Below, one piece after another: positions 26,868 through 35,609 of a DNA stretch of 64,000 bases. A program made the translations under genes and the position numbers. The notes under the pieces were generated by a model. It made no database searches and was not told where the DNA came from. It saw nothing but the letters and a program-made list of their open reading frames with translations. Source of the DNA: Cyclobacteriaceae bacterium (GTDB lineage Bacteria; Bacteroidota; Bacteroidia; Cytophagales; Cyclobacteriaceae). The first letter of the stretch is position 1; each line of letters begins with the position of its first letter. The DNA lies in the NCBI GenBank assembly GCA_016786585.1, contig JAEUUI010000006.1, positions 310,001 to 374,000 of the forward strand. The letters run 5' to 3'.

Positions 26868-26950
26868 GCAGAAGTGCTAAAATAGGGAAACACGTTGCCC
26901 CATCCTATCAGAAACCTGAATCGGGCCAGACAAGTTCAAAAACACGAACA

Positions 26951-26966
26951 CCATCAGGGTTGATGG
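26951..26966 (-). terminator. weak hairpin downstream of the acidic-tail gene
   Basis: Stem CCATCA (26951-26956) with TGATGG (26961-26966), 4-base loop, followed on the minus strand by TTCGTGTTTTTG. A weak terminator candidate. Confidence 0.35.
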
Positions 26967-27000
26967 CGTCCGAAAAAATTTTAAATCGTTACAGGAGAAA

Positions 27001-27381
27001 TTAATTATCGAAATCAGGGTCGTAGCTGCCCTCTTTTCCGGCTTTCCCACTGCCATCATAATCATCCTCGCCGGCATCGCTGTCACTATCCTCATCGCCT
27101 TCCTCATTGTCGGCCAAGTCGTCCCGGTCATCCGAGAATTCCTCCTTGGTTTCCTTCTCCATATCATAACCACCATCGCTGTTTTTGGTTACGGGTACTT
27201 TTACCAGGATGATGGCATCGTCTGTCTCCAGCGGGAACACGAACAGCTGCTCCTTTTTGGGGCTGACAATCCGGGTAATGTTACTTTCATACCCGTTTGG
27301 GTATTGACGTTTAATAAGCTCTTTCAGGTCTTCGCTCAGATTATCGAGGCTTTTGATCAGACGCTTCTTGTTATCAGGCAT
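27001..27381 (-). CDS. small protein with acidic, glycine-rich tail, unknown function
   Basis: A 126-residue protein. The first 75 residues (KSLDNLSEDLKELIKRQYPNG; EQLFVFPLETDDAIILVKVP) look like a small ordered domain, and the last 50 are a disordered, very acidic tail (EEGDEDSDSDAGEDDYDGSG). No signal peptide or membrane segment, so cytoplasmic. I have no family name. The acidic tail may bind cations or basic partners, but this is speculation. The start ATG at 27381 is divergent from the sigma-factor gene. Confidence 0.72.
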   Translation of the reverse strand: MPDNKKRLIKSLDNLSEDLKELIKRQYPNGYESNITRIVSPKKEQLFVFPLETDDAIILVKVPVTKNSDGGYDMEKETKEEFSDDRDDLADNEEGDEDSDSDAGEDDYDGSGKAGKEGSYDPDFDN

Positions 27382-27456
27382 ACAGTTTGAATACGCAAAA
27401 AATCGAGGACAAATACATTAAGAATTTTCATTTGTGACAAGAATTTTCAGTTTTTT

Positions 27457-27487
27457 TTTGCGGTTTTGGCGAAACTTAATATCTTTT
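27457..27487 (+). promoter_or_regulatory. Bacteroidota-type promoter of the sigma-factor gene
   Basis: TTTG (27457-27460), exactly 19 bases, then TATCTTTT (27480-27487). This matches TTTG-N19-TAnnTTTG except for the final base, with a leader of about 65 bases to the start codon. Confidence 0.6.
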
Positions 27488-27558
27488 CAAACTAATTGTT
27501 CAACTAAACCCCCCAATAATATCGAATAGACTTCTACGTTACCTAAATGTGAGACAGA

Positions 27559-28215
27559 ATGATTCAGAACAAATGGAGTGACAGCGAACTGGTGTCACGC
27601 TATAAAGATGGTAATGAGAAGGCTTTCGAGATTCTCCTTCACAGGCACAAATCAAGGGTTTTTACAGCCATTTACCTGATTGTGAAAGACCGCTACGTTG
27701 CGGAAGACCTGTTGCAGGAAACCTTTATCAAGGCTATCAATACCATTCGCAGCGGACGCTATAATGAAGAGGGTAAATTTTTACCATGGATTAGCAGAAT
27801 CGCGCATAACCTGGCCATCGACCATTTCCGGAAAGAAAAGCGCTACCCGGAGATTGTTTTGGAAGACGGAAGTCCCCTGATGAACTCAATGCAGTTTGCA
27901 GAAGAGTCGATGGAGGACAAACAGATTATGAAAGATACCGCTGCCCGGCTGCGGGAGTTGATTAAAGAGCTTCCCGAAGAGCAAAAGCAGGTTCTGATTA
28001 TGCGGCATTACCTGAAAATGAGTTTCCAGGAAATAGCCGAACGAACCGGGGTAAGTATTAACACAGCTTTGGGACGAATGCGTTATGCACTCATCAACCT
28101 GAGAAAGAAAATGATCAAAAACCATCTTGCCTATGATAAAAACTTTTACCCAAAACGATCTGATGAGGTACCTATATCACGAAACTACGGAGAAGGAGGA
28201 GCAGGAGATCAATAA
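27559..28215 (+). CDS. RNA polymerase sigma-70 factor, ECF type
   Basis: A 218-residue alternative sigma factor. Region 2 covers about residues 25-95 (YVAEDLLQETFIKAINTI; WISRIAHNLAIDHFRKEK) and region 4 about 135-190 (ELPEEQKQVLIMRHYLKMSFQEIAERTGVSINTALGRMRYALINLRKK, split here only for reading). It directs transcription in response to an unknown signal. The C-terminus overlaps the next small gene by 83 bases, an unusually long overlap, so the two products are probably made together. Its own promoter fits the consensus well. Confidence 0.9.
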   Translation: MIQNKWSDSELVSRYKDGNEKAFEILLHRHKSRVFTAIYLIVKDRYVAEDLLQETFIKAINTIRSGRYNEEGKFLPWISRIAHNLAIDHFRKEKRYPEIVLEDGSPLMNSMQFAEESMEDKQIMKDTAARLRELIKELPEEQKQVLIMRHYLKMSFQEIAERTGVSINTALGRMRYALINLRKKMIKNHLAYDKNFYPKRSDEVPISRNYGEGGAGDQ

Positions 28216-28372
28216 GGCCCTGCTTGCCGACAACGAGCTTCGTGAATTGTATCAATCCATGAGTGCGATGAAAAATGAGCTTGATAAGACACAGCTGGAA
28301 CCAGCAGCCAGTACCGTGCTAAACATCCTCAGCTACTCGCGCAACGAGCAGCATCACGACCACGAGCATTAA
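28133..28372 (+). CDS. small protein overlapping the sigma gene, possible anti-sigma or regulatory partner
   Basis: A 79-residue helical protein (TFTQNDLMRYLYHETTEKEEQEI) with a histidine-rich C-terminus (NEQHHDHEH). It has no signal or membrane helix. The frame overlaps the sigma gene by 83 bases if ATG 28133 is used; ATG 28163 (MRYLYHE) is an alternative start, with 53 bases overlap. Its position after an ECF sigma factor suggests a regulatory partner, but it lacks recognisable anti-sigma motifs such as a zinc-binding HxxxCxxC. A terminator follows. Confidence 0.6.
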   Translation: MIKTFTQNDLMRYLYHETTEKEEQEINKALLADNELRELYQSMSAMKNELDKTQLEPAASTVLNILSYSRNEQHHDHEH

Positions 28373-28396
28373 TGTCGTAAACCGACAATGTAAAGG

Positions 28397-28430
28397 AAGG
28401 CCATCATTTTTTTGATGGCCTTTTTGTTTT
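28397..28430 (+). terminator. Rho-independent terminator after the sigma-factor operon
   Basis: Perfect 10-bp stem (AAGGCCATCA at 28397-28406 with TGATGGCCTT at 28413-28422), T-rich loop, then TTTGTTTT. Because the stem is symmetrical and U-rich runs are on both sides, it can also serve the convergent acetyltransferase gene. Confidence 0.9.
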
Positions 28431-28941
28431 ACCGGTTCAAACTCCAGTGGATCAACACCTCATTGCGCATGTGCTCAACGAAATTGTTTTTGATCAATAC
28501 ACGCTGTGATGCGGTATGCAACAGAGGCGTGTCGGCCAGGATTGTTTGCAAATCCGGATTATTGAAGCCCCACTGAATCATGGCTGCGAGCGCTTCGGTG
28601 GCAAGGCCGCGGCCGTGGTATCGCATGTCGAGCCCATACCCGGTCATACTTTTGCCGTCAATATCCGGCAAGCCGGCAAATCCGATTCCCCCCACCGATA
28701 CGTTTTCATCTTTCAGAATTATTTCCCAGGTGGTGAACCACTCGAAATTTTCCGGATGCTGTTTTGTTTTCACAATCCAGAATTCGATCGCCTCCTGGAG
28801 GTCATTTGCCACGGCCGGATCATTTTGCCTTTCCAGGTAACGTATGTCCAATGAACGCGCTAACGCCTCGGGATCATTTTTATAAAGTAACATTTGCCCG
28901 TGCGTAAGCGGCACAAGCTTAAGTCGTGTTGTTTCTAACAT
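28429..28941 (-). CDS. GNAT-family N-acetyltransferase (RimJ/RimL-like)
   Basis: A 170-residue acetyltransferase. The acetyl-CoA site is marked by GYGLDMRYHGRGLATEALAAM (split here as DMRYHGRGLATEA), with the start ETTRLKLVPLT and the C-terminal TASQRVLIKNNFVEH typical of the RimJ/RimL group that acetylates protein N-termini or small molecules. The substrate cannot be predicted. The gene converges with the sigma-factor operon and shares its terminator. Confidence 0.85.
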   Translation of the reverse strand: MLETTRLKLVPLTHGQMLLYKNDPEALARSLDIRYLERQNDPAVANDLQEAIEFWIVKTKQHPENFEWFTTWEIILKDENVSVGGIGFAGLPDIDGKSMTGYGLDMRYHGRGLATEALAAMIQWGFNNPDLQTILADTPLLHTASQRVLIKNNFVEHMRNEVLIHWSLNR

Positions 28942-29126
28942 GGATTAATAATTAATGAAAATAAACTCCCTTTGATCTGCCAAATGCAGACGTGTATAAT
29001 CACCTGATCAGGAAGATCAGGCTGTTTTGGCCCTTTCAGGCAAAGAGGTTATTCGAATTGTAGTTTTCAGAGGCGGTATTCCCGATGTAAACATACACAA
29101 AACCTTAAAAATTGTTTCTTTACAGC

Positions 29127-30296
29127 GTGAAAGTGCTCATCCTCCACCAATATTTTAATACACCTAAAACCGGAGGACCGCTGCGCTCATATTACCTGGC
29201 CCGCGCATTGGCGGATCGCGGGATAACAACCGCGGTCATCACTACACACAACGGCACTGGTTTCCGGAAAGAGTCGGTCGAAGGAATTGAAGTTCACTAC
29301 CTGCCCATTCCGTACAGCAACAACTTCGGATCCTTTAAACGCGTCAGCTCATTTTTAAAATTTGTTTTCAGTATTGTGAAAGCGGCTGCAAAGTTTCGTG
29401 ACTACGATAGCTGTTACGCGATCTCAACGCCCTTAACAATCGGGCTGGCGGCCATCTGGATTAAGTGGAGGTATAAAATTCCGTACATCTTTGAAGTGGG
29501 TGACCTCTGGCCCGAAGCGCCCATCCAGGTCGGGATTGTTAAAAACCCACTGCTCAAAAGAATTCTGTATCAACTTGAACGCTCTATTTATAAACGCGCC
29601 AAACTGATTGTTGCGTTGTCAGATTCAATCAGGAAAGCGATCGCTGAAAAAGTACCCGGAAAACAAATTGAAGTTATTCCCAACATGTCCGACACGGACT
29701 ATTATTATCCATCGGATAAGACTCCATCGCTTGAGGAAAAATTTGGTGTTCAGAACAAGTTTGTGTTGTCGTACATTGGCACGTTTGGCCTTGCGAACGG
29801 ACTGGAACAAATTCTTGCGTGTGCTCAAGCGGTTAAAAATGAACCCATTCATTTTATTCTCTGCGGAGAGGGCGCGCGCCATGAGGATTTGCTGGCCTAC
29901 GCAAAACACCAGCAGCTGAATAATGTGTCGTTCGTTTCGATGCAGGACCGTAACGGAGTGAACGAAGTTTTAAATGTTACCGATGCAGCGTTTATCAGCT
30001 ATCAGCCTTTGCCGGTACTCGAAACGGGTTCGCCGAACAAATATTTTGACGCACTGGCCGCCGGAAAAATGATCGTTGTGAACTTTGGCGGATGGATTAA
30101 GAATGAGGTTGAAGAAGCAGGATGTGGCATTTATATTAATCCCACTGCACCCGATGATTTTTTAAATAAAATTCGTTTGGCACTCCACGATCAAAAAGAA
30201 CTAAAAAAAATGCAGCAAGCTTCGCGCAACCTCGCAGAGAGGCGTTATTCACGCAGGCAACTTTCCGGGCGCTTCGTTAAAATTTTCATCGATTAG
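29127..30296 (+). CDS. family 4 glycosyltransferase
   Basis: About 389 residues with the GT-B fold: N-terminal Rossmann region (VLILHQYFNTPKTGGPLRSYYLARALADRG, i.e. KVLILHQYFNTPKTGG), a central linker, and a C-terminal domain with the donor-sugar region (IPNMSDTDYYYPS; SYIGTFGLANGLEQIL; ETGSPNKYFDALAAGKMIVV). It would transfer sugar from a nucleotide sugar to an acceptor in envelope polysaccharide or glycolipid synthesis. No other polysaccharide gene is near. GTG at 29127 is chosen because it begins directly with the first beta strand; a GTG at 29133 and a TTG at 29112 are other possibilities. It converges with the response-regulator gene. Confidence 0.88.
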   Translation: MKVLILHQYFNTPKTGGPLRSYYLARALADRGITTAVITTHNGTGFRKESVEGIEVHYLPIPYSNNFGSFKRVSSFLKFVFSIVKAAAKFRDYDSCYAISTPLTIGLAAIWIKWRYKIPYIFEVGDLWPEAPIQVGIVKNPLLKRILYQLERSIYKRAKLIVALSDSIRKAIAEKVPGKQIEVIPNMSDTDYYYPSDKTPSLEEKFGVQNKFVLSYIGTFGLANGLEQILACAQAVKNEPIHFILCGEGARHEDLLAYAKHQQLNNVSFVSMQDRNGVNEVLNVTDAAFISYQPLPVLETGSPNKYFDALAAGKMIVVNFGGWIKNEVEEAGCGIYINPTAPDDFLNKIRLALHDQKELKKMQQASRNLAERRYSRRQLSGRFVKIFID

Positions 30297-31015
30297 TCGT
30301 CAGCAATCTTTTTGGTTGGGTAAAACTGCGTCAACGCTTCAAAAACCTTTTTCTTGTAGGTAATTCCGATTGGAAATTCTTCTTTGCCGATCTGAAGCTT
30401 GTTTTTAAAAATCGTGTCTACTGCAGCAAGTGAGATGATAAACGAGTTATGAATGCGGATGAAACCCAGGGGCAGCATTTCTTCCATGCCTTTCATAGTT
30501 TGCAGGCTCATGATTTTTTTATCGCTTGTTACAATGGTAACATATTCACGTGAACCTTTAATGTATCGTATGGAATCAATTGGTATTTTAACCTGCTTTG
30601 TGCCGTCCTTTACAAAAATGGAATCGATTTTTTCACCAGGGTCACTAAATCCTGGTGCTGTCTTTAATCGTTGCGTAATTTTATTTATCGATTTAAGAAA
30701 TCGGTTAAAATCGAAAGGTTTTAATAGGTAATCGGCAACGTCCAATTCGTATCCCTGAAGCGCATGTTCTGCGAACGCTGTTGTGAAAACGACCAGTGGT
30801 TTGCGTTCAAGTGTTTTCAGAAACTCAATGCCGGAAATGTCAGGCATCTGGATGTCAAGAAATAACACATCAACCTGTTTCTTCCGAACAACCTCCAGCG
30901 AAGCCAGCGCGCTTGAGAAGGAACCCTCTAGTGATAGTTTCGGCACTTTGGAAATGAAGTCAGCCAGGAGCTGACGTGCCAGAGGCTCATCATCGATCAC
31001 CATGCAACGAATCAT
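30293..31015 (-). CDS. LytTR-family response regulator
   Basis: A 240-residue two-domain regulator. The N-terminal receiver has the acidic pocket (IDDEP) and phospho-acceptor D54 (LFLDIQMPDISGIEF), with the conserved Lys in LLKPFDFNRF. The C-terminal LytTR DNA-binding domain includes SIRYIKGSREYVTIVTSDKK and LGFIRIHNSFIIS. It overlaps the histidine kinase gene by four bases (ATGA), so the two form a two-component system. Target genes are unknown; LytTR systems often control surface, adhesion or virulence genes. Confidence 0.92.
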   Translation of the reverse strand: MIRCMVIDDEPLARQLLADFISKVPKLSLEGSFSSALASLEVVRKKQVDVLFLDIQMPDISGIEFLKTLERKPLVVFTTAFAEHALQGYELDVADYLLKPFDFNRFLKSINKITQRLKTAPGFSDPGEKIDSIFVKDGTKQVKIPIDSIRYIKGSREYVTIVTSDKKIMSLQTMKGMEEMLPLGFIRIHNSFIISLAAVDTIFKNKLQIGKEEFPIGITYKKKVFEALTQFYPTKKIADD

Positions 31016-32184
31016 GACAGCGGAAGGGTTAAATCGATACTGTACGATGTCTCTGTATCATTTACCTCAAGCGTATGCTTTTCCGGATAGCTTAACTCAA
31101 GTCGCTTCTTCACATTGACTAATCCAAATCCCGATTTCAGTTTCGGTTGGTTTGCGCGTTGGATTTTTTTATTGGCTACGTGAAAGTGTAAAACCTGGTT
31201 GGTGTCCACCAGCAAACGAACCTCAATCCAGCAGTCGGGCTCCCGGTCGCTTACGCCATGTTTGAACGCGTTTTCCAAAAAGGTGATCAGCACAAGCGGA
31301 GCGATAACAACTTGTTCTACCGGCCCGGTAATTTTAAAATCGAGTTTAAATGAATTGTTCAATCTAATACTTTCCAGATGAATGTAGTCGTTCATATACG
31401 CTATCTCGCTCGACAACGGCACGCGCTCCTTTCCGGATTCGTAAATCATGTAGCGCATAATATTCGATAACTTAATAATTACATCGTTGGCATTTTTCGC
31501 GCCCGCGTAAACGAGGGAATTAAGATTGTGCAGCGTATTGAAGAGAAAGTGCGGATTAATCTGCGATTTGAGGTAATTGAGTTCGGCGTTGAGCTTTTCA
31601 TTTTCAAGTTGCTTGCGTTTGTTTTCCAACTCGAACCATTCCAGCACAAACCGAATCATCCCCGTAAACACGATAAACGTCAGGGTATCCCAAACGGTAC
31701 TGATGATGCGCGATAGTTTTAACGTCTTGAAGTATTCTTCATTTGTAGTGAACTGCGTATATATCAGGTTTTCAGTTAAGACGCGGCCACAAAATATCAC
31801 GGCCAGTAAGATGATGAGTAACCCCGTATATTTTTTCCAGTTCCTGTTCTGAAACAGAATCGGGAAAATGAAGATGTAGTGTGTGTAGCTGGCAATAAGG
31901 TTAAAAGCTGTTGGAAGACCTGCATAAATAAATGCGCGCTGAAAGCCGGTATATTCCTGAATGTCATAAACCCGGTAGGAAAAATACAGCACCCAGAATG
32001 AGAGGTGCAGAAGCAGTACACGATTCCTGAATAAGACTTTTTGCAAGGTTATTGAAATGGAAAGTGAAGGTACAAATTTACCTTCCTGGATAACGGATTT
32101 CAATTTGATTTGATGCCCGCGATTAAACTTTGGTATCAGGTATTCTACGGATTGAATCGGTAGAAAAATTCGCATTATCTGCAA
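31012..32184 (-). CDS. LytS/YehU-family sensor histidine kinase
   Basis: About 390 residues if the ATG at 32184 is used; a TTG at residue 47 would give a shorter form beginning near the first membrane helix (FRNRVLLLHLSFWVLYFSYRVY). Four predicted membrane segments, then the His_kinase motif (LKSQINPHFLFNTLHNLNSL, with the phosphorylated His) and a HATPase_c-like domain (LITFLENAFKHGV; GFGLVNVKKRL). It senses an unknown membrane or extracellular signal and passes phosphate to the adjacent LytTR regulator. It is divergent from the MBL-like gene. Confidence 0.88.
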   Translation of the reverse strand: MQIMRIFLPIQSVEYLIPKFNRGHQIKLKSVIQEGKFVPSLSISITLQKVLFRNRVLLLHLSFWVLYFSYRVYDIQEYTGFQRAFIYAGLPTAFNLIASYTHYIFIFPILFQNRNWKKYTGLLIILLAVIFCGRVLTENLIYTQFTTNEEYFKTLKLSRIISTVWDTLTFIVFTGMIRFVLEWFELENKRKQLENEKLNAELNYLKSQINPHFLFNTLHNLNSLVYAGAKNANDVIIKLSNIMRYMIYESGKERVPLSSEIAYMNDYIHLESIRLNNSFKLDFKITGPVEQVVIAPLVLITFLENAFKHGVSDREPDCWIEVRLLVDTNQVLHFHVANKKIQRANQPKLKSGFGLVNVKKRLELSYPEKHTLEVNDTETSYSIDLTLPLS

Positions 32185-32257
32185 AGCAAATCATGCACGC
32201 ATTGAAAAGCTACATCCTGTGCGCTCAAATCCCGTTCGTAAGAGCAAACTAACCTGC

Positions 32258-33736
32258 ATGCGTAAACTTATACCGATTGTTTTATTGACGATCCTGTTGA
32301 CTCCTGTAAAGGCGCAGGATGCGAAACAGATCTTACAGAAAACCCGCGAAGCGTTTGGCGGATCCGCGTGGGACACCATTAATTATGTGCGGATGCACTA
32401 CATCGGCCACCAGCAATGGCTTGAGCAATCCGAAAATCCTTCCGGGCCGTTTATCACGTCTTATATCGATGTGGAGGAACTGCGTGATACCCGCAAGCTG
32501 CGCATGAACCAGAAAGTGGAAACAAAAATGTTTCAGAGTATCCAACCGTCACAATTAACCTATGTGCAGGACGACACGGTCGGATACATGGCGTTCGGTG
32601 AGCGTAAGATGTCGTTGTACCCGAGTTTTCGGGAAGAAAATATTAAATGGATGCAGTACGCACCTGAGAATGTTTTGAAACAGGCGTTGGCGTCAAACTT
32701 GAAATTTGACAAAATGATTGACCTGGACGGCGTTAATCACTATCAGGTGAGTTTTGCGGCTAACAAGATTGGCTACACATTATTTATTAATGCAAACACA
32801 TTTTTAATTTCAGAAGCCCATATCGACACGTATGCTCCCAACGAATTTTTCTTTTCAGTTTGGGGTAAGTTTAAAACCCGAATCCAGTATTCGGTGTATG
32901 CACTTCATCAGCATAATGTACTCTATCCATTGCAATGGGATGTATATCGTACCGGGCAGCTCTGGAAACGAATAATTGTTAACGACATAACTTTCCAAAA
33001 AACCACTGACGAAACTGCGCTGAGTATTCCGGACGATATCCGAAAATCATCAACACCGGCCCAGAATGTTAACAAAACAAAATTGTCGGTCGATAAAGTA
33101 ATTGAAGTTGCGAAGGGAATATTTGTTATCCCCGGTAACTGGTTCACGGGCTGGGCCGAACAGGAGGATGGGATAGTAGTGATTGAGTCGCCCATTAGTT
33201 CCGGTTATAGTGTTCAGCTGATAAGCGAAATCAGGAAGCGATATCCTTCAAAAAAGATAAAAGCTGTGGTTGTGTCGTCTGATGCCTGGCCGCACCTGGC
33301 AGGTGTTCGTGAATACATTTCTATGGGGGTACCGGTATACACTAACAAGCTTAACAAACCCATACTGGATAAAGTCGCCACGGCAGATTTTTCACCGCGA
33401 CCGGATAATCAGCAAACAAAAAAGTTGAAACCTGTTTATTCATTGGTTGAAAAAACTGTTTCCCTGGATGATAAAAATGTGCCGATACAAATCCTTCCGG
33501 TTAACGGTGAAGGGGGCGAGCGCATGGTTGCAGTTTATTTCCCAAAACAAAAAGTGCTCTACACCAGCGACCTGATTCAGCAGCAACGCGACAAAAGTTT
33601 CTTTTTCATCGAATACCTCGCAGAAGTAAAAGCAGTTGTTGATCGCAACAAGCTTCAGGTGGATACGGTATATGCCATGCACACCGCGCCGCTGGCGTGG
33701 AAAGAAATTCTTGAAGCGCTCGAAAAGAACAAATAA
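32258..33736 (+). CDS. secreted metallo-beta-lactamase-fold protein with degenerate metal site
   Basis: A 492-residue protein with a signal peptide (MRKLIPIVLLTILLTPVKAQ) and an N-terminal domain of unknown type to about residue 285 that resembles the DUF/lipoprotein-binding regions often joined to MBL enzymes. The C-terminal MBL-like domain (about 290-490) begins EVAKGIFVIPGNWFTGW. The usual HxHxDH is replaced by SSDAWPH, keeping only the last His; SDLI (Asp) and MHTAP (His) remain. Metal catalysis is therefore doubtful. The start is chosen for the signal peptide. It is followed by a second secreted gene 19 bases on. Confidence 0.78.
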   Translation: MRKLIPIVLLTILLTPVKAQDAKQILQKTREAFGGSAWDTINYVRMHYIGHQQWLEQSENPSGPFITSYIDVEELRDTRKLRMNQKVETKMFQSIQPSQLTYVQDDTVGYMAFGERKMSLYPSFREENIKWMQYAPENVLKQALASNLKFDKMIDLDGVNHYQVSFAANKIGYTLFINANTFLISEAHIDTYAPNEFFFSVWGKFKTRIQYSVYALHQHNVLYPLQWDVYRTGQLWKRIIVNDITFQKTTDETALSIPDDIRKSSTPAQNVNKTKLSVDKVIEVAKGIFVIPGNWFTGWAEQEDGIVVIESPISSGYSVQLISEIRKRYPSKKIKAVVVSSDAWPHLAGVREYISMGVPVYTNKLNKPILDKVATADFSPRPDNQQTKKLKPVYSLVEKTVSLDDKNVPIQILPVNGEGGERMVAVYFPKQKVLYTSDLIQQQRDKSFFFIEYLAEVKAVVDRNKLQVDTVYAMHTAPLAWKEILEALEKNK

Positions 33737-33755
33737 TATCTAACCTCCTTAATAC

Positions 33756-34514
33756 ATGAAATTCCTGTTAAGTACAATCTTGTTCATTTTTATTACAACG
33801 TTAACATACGCACAAGTTGATACGGTGTATCATCTCGACAGCAAGCTTATCAAAAAGCACCTGAAGGCTGGGCCGAATCAATATCTGGTGTTTATTCAAC
33901 GGAAAGGTGATCCGCGTATGGCCTTTACATTTGTATGGAGCCGAGACGTTAAATTTGTAAAGCAAGGCGAGCGCGACCTGATAGAAATTGTCGAGAAGTC
34001 GTATGGGTCTGACACATCCCGGGTTCGAATATGTTACTCACTGGTAGAGGCTGATAATTTCCTGCCGGTTTTTCACCGTACTAAAATGAACCGGGTTATC
34101 GAAGCATATGATTTCTATGCAGATAAGATTAAAGGATCTGATACAGTTGCTTATAATTCCAAAAAAGGATTTGTTCTTGATCTGAAGGCTCCCACGCTTA
34201 ATTGGGAGTTAGATCTTGAGACCTTTCCGTTATTTGATTTGAAAGCCGGAAAGAGTTTTGCAATCAGCTTTTATCATCCGGGAGGCCGGACCGAACCGCA
34301 GCTTTACGTCTACAAAGTTATTGGCGAAGAAAATCTTAGTGTGATTGAAGGTGGTACGGTTGCGTGCTGGAAGCTCCGCATCGATTATGACGCCAAGAAC
34401 TACGCAATTTTCTACATCAGCAAGAAAGGCCGGGAGGTTTTACGAATGGATGAAGACTTTGGAGGAGGTATTCGCTACAAAGTGAAGCTTTCGAATTCGG
34501 TTGCTATTAAATAG
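33756..34514 (+). CDS. secreted protein, unknown function, likely co-transcribed with the MBL-like gene
   Basis: A 252-residue protein with a signal peptide (MKFLLSTILFIFITTLTYAQ). The remainder is rich in short beta strands (YLVFIQRKGDPRMAFTFVW; LEVDLETFPLFDLKAG, read WELDLETFPLFDLKAG; FYISKKGREVLRMDED), reminiscent of DUF3108-type lipid- or polymer-binding proteins, but I cannot confirm a family. It has no lipobox. It starts 19 bases after the MBL-like gene, so they probably share a transcript and a location outside the inner membrane. No terminator is clear downstream. Confidence 0.65.
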   Translation: MKFLLSTILFIFITTLTYAQVDTVYHLDSKLIKKHLKAGPNQYLVFIQRKGDPRMAFTFVWSRDVKFVKQGERDLIEIVEKSYGSDTSRVRICYSLVEADNFLPVFHRTKMNRVIEAYDFYADKIKGSDTVAYNSKKGFVLDLKAPTLNWELDLETFPLFDLKAGKSFAISFYHPGGRTEPQLYVYKVIGEENLSVIEGGTVACWKLRIDYDAKNYAIFYISKKGREVLRMDEDFGGGIRYKVKLSNSVAIK

Positions 34515-34596
34515 AATTATTTAAAAATCTTCATGCGGAAGAGAAAGTGAGGGATTTCCGAAAGTTATTTCAGGAGATTCTTCGCTTTACTTTTTA

Positions 34597-35571
34597 TTAG
34601 GATTGCCGACTGATCAAATCTTTGGCAAATGCAATCAATGCCTGCTTTCTCTCTGCGCCTACATTCAGCTTATCAAGCGCAGCAAATCCCCGGCTAAAAT
34701 ACTGGTTGATTTTCTTTTCAGTTAATCCCGGAATGTCGAGCGAATTATAAATTTCTTTCACGGCTTTAACTTTTTTAGCCTTGTTGAATTTTTTCAATTC
34801 AAGGTGCTGCTGCAGTTCACTTTTCGTTTTTCCCTTCGCCTTTTCAAGCGCCTTAATCAGCAGGTATGTTTTTTTATTGGCGATGATGTCCCCACCGACC
34901 TGCTTGCCGAATTTCTTCGGATCAGCGTAAGCATCCAGCAGATCGTCTTTTAACTGGAACCCGATCCCGATGCTTGTTCCGAATTCACGCAACAATTTGC
35001 GATCGTCTAACGAAGCATCGGCAAGAATGGCACCCATCTCCAGGCTAAAGCCCAGAAGTACAGCCGTCTTCTGACGAATCATGTTGATGTACTGCGCTTC
35101 CGTTACGGATTTTGTGGTCTCAAACTCCATGTCCCACTGCTGGCCTTCGCAAACTTCGGTCGCACATTTATTGAAGAATGTGATAACTTCTTTCAGCTTT
35201 TCGCCCGGCAGCGACAACAACATGTCATACACCTTTACCTGCATCACGTCACCGGAAAGGATCGCAGTGCTCAGGTTCCATTTTTCGTGCACGGTTACAT
35301 TTCCCCTCCGAAGCGGGGCATTGTCCATGATGTCGTCATGCATGAGTGTGAAATTATGAAACACTTCAATTGCAGTCGCGTACGGCACAATGCTTTTCGG
35401 ATCGTTCTTGTACAGCGAGTAGGAGAGAAGTGCCAGGACAGGCCGGAGTCGCTTTCCGCCCAGCGCCATGATGTAGCGAATGGGTTCGTAAAGCGAAGCC
35501 GGTTGTTTACCGAACGGGTTCTTTTTGATTTCCTGTTCGATCCACTGGTGATAGGTTTTGAGGGGCGTCAT
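34597..35571 (-). CDS. trans-isoprenyl diphosphate synthase (polyprenyl synthetase)
   Basis: A 324-residue enzyme that joins isopentenyl diphosphate to an allylic diphosphate, making farnesyl, geranylgeranyl or longer chains for quinones and cell-wall carriers. The two aspartate-rich motifs are present: LMHDDIMDNAPLRRG (first, DDxxD) and GFQLKDDLLDAY (second). GKRLRPVLALLS near the N-terminus is also conserved. Product length cannot be fixed by eye; residues before the first motif (FHNFTLMHDD) are consistent with a medium chain. The gene precedes a palindromic intergenic element and rnr. Confidence 0.92.
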   Translation of the reverse strand: MTPLKTYHQWIEQEIKKNPFGKQPASLYEPIRYIMALGGKRLRPVLALLSYSLYKNDPKSIVPYATAIEVFHNFTLMHDDIMDNAPLRRGNVTVHEKWNLSTAILSGDVMQVKVYDMLLSLPGEKLKEVITFFNKCATEVCEGQQWDMEFETTKSVTEAQYINMIRQKTAVLLGFSLEMGAILADASLDDRKLLREFGTSIGIGFQLKDDLLDAYADPKKFGKQVGGDIIANKKTYLLIKALEKAKGKTKSELQQHLELKKFNKAKKVKAVKEIYNSLDIPGLTEKKINQYFSRGFAALDKLNVGAERKQALIAFAKDLISRQS

Positions 35572-35609
35572 GCGTGAGATTACGATGCGAAATTACTCAG
35601 GAGCCGTCA

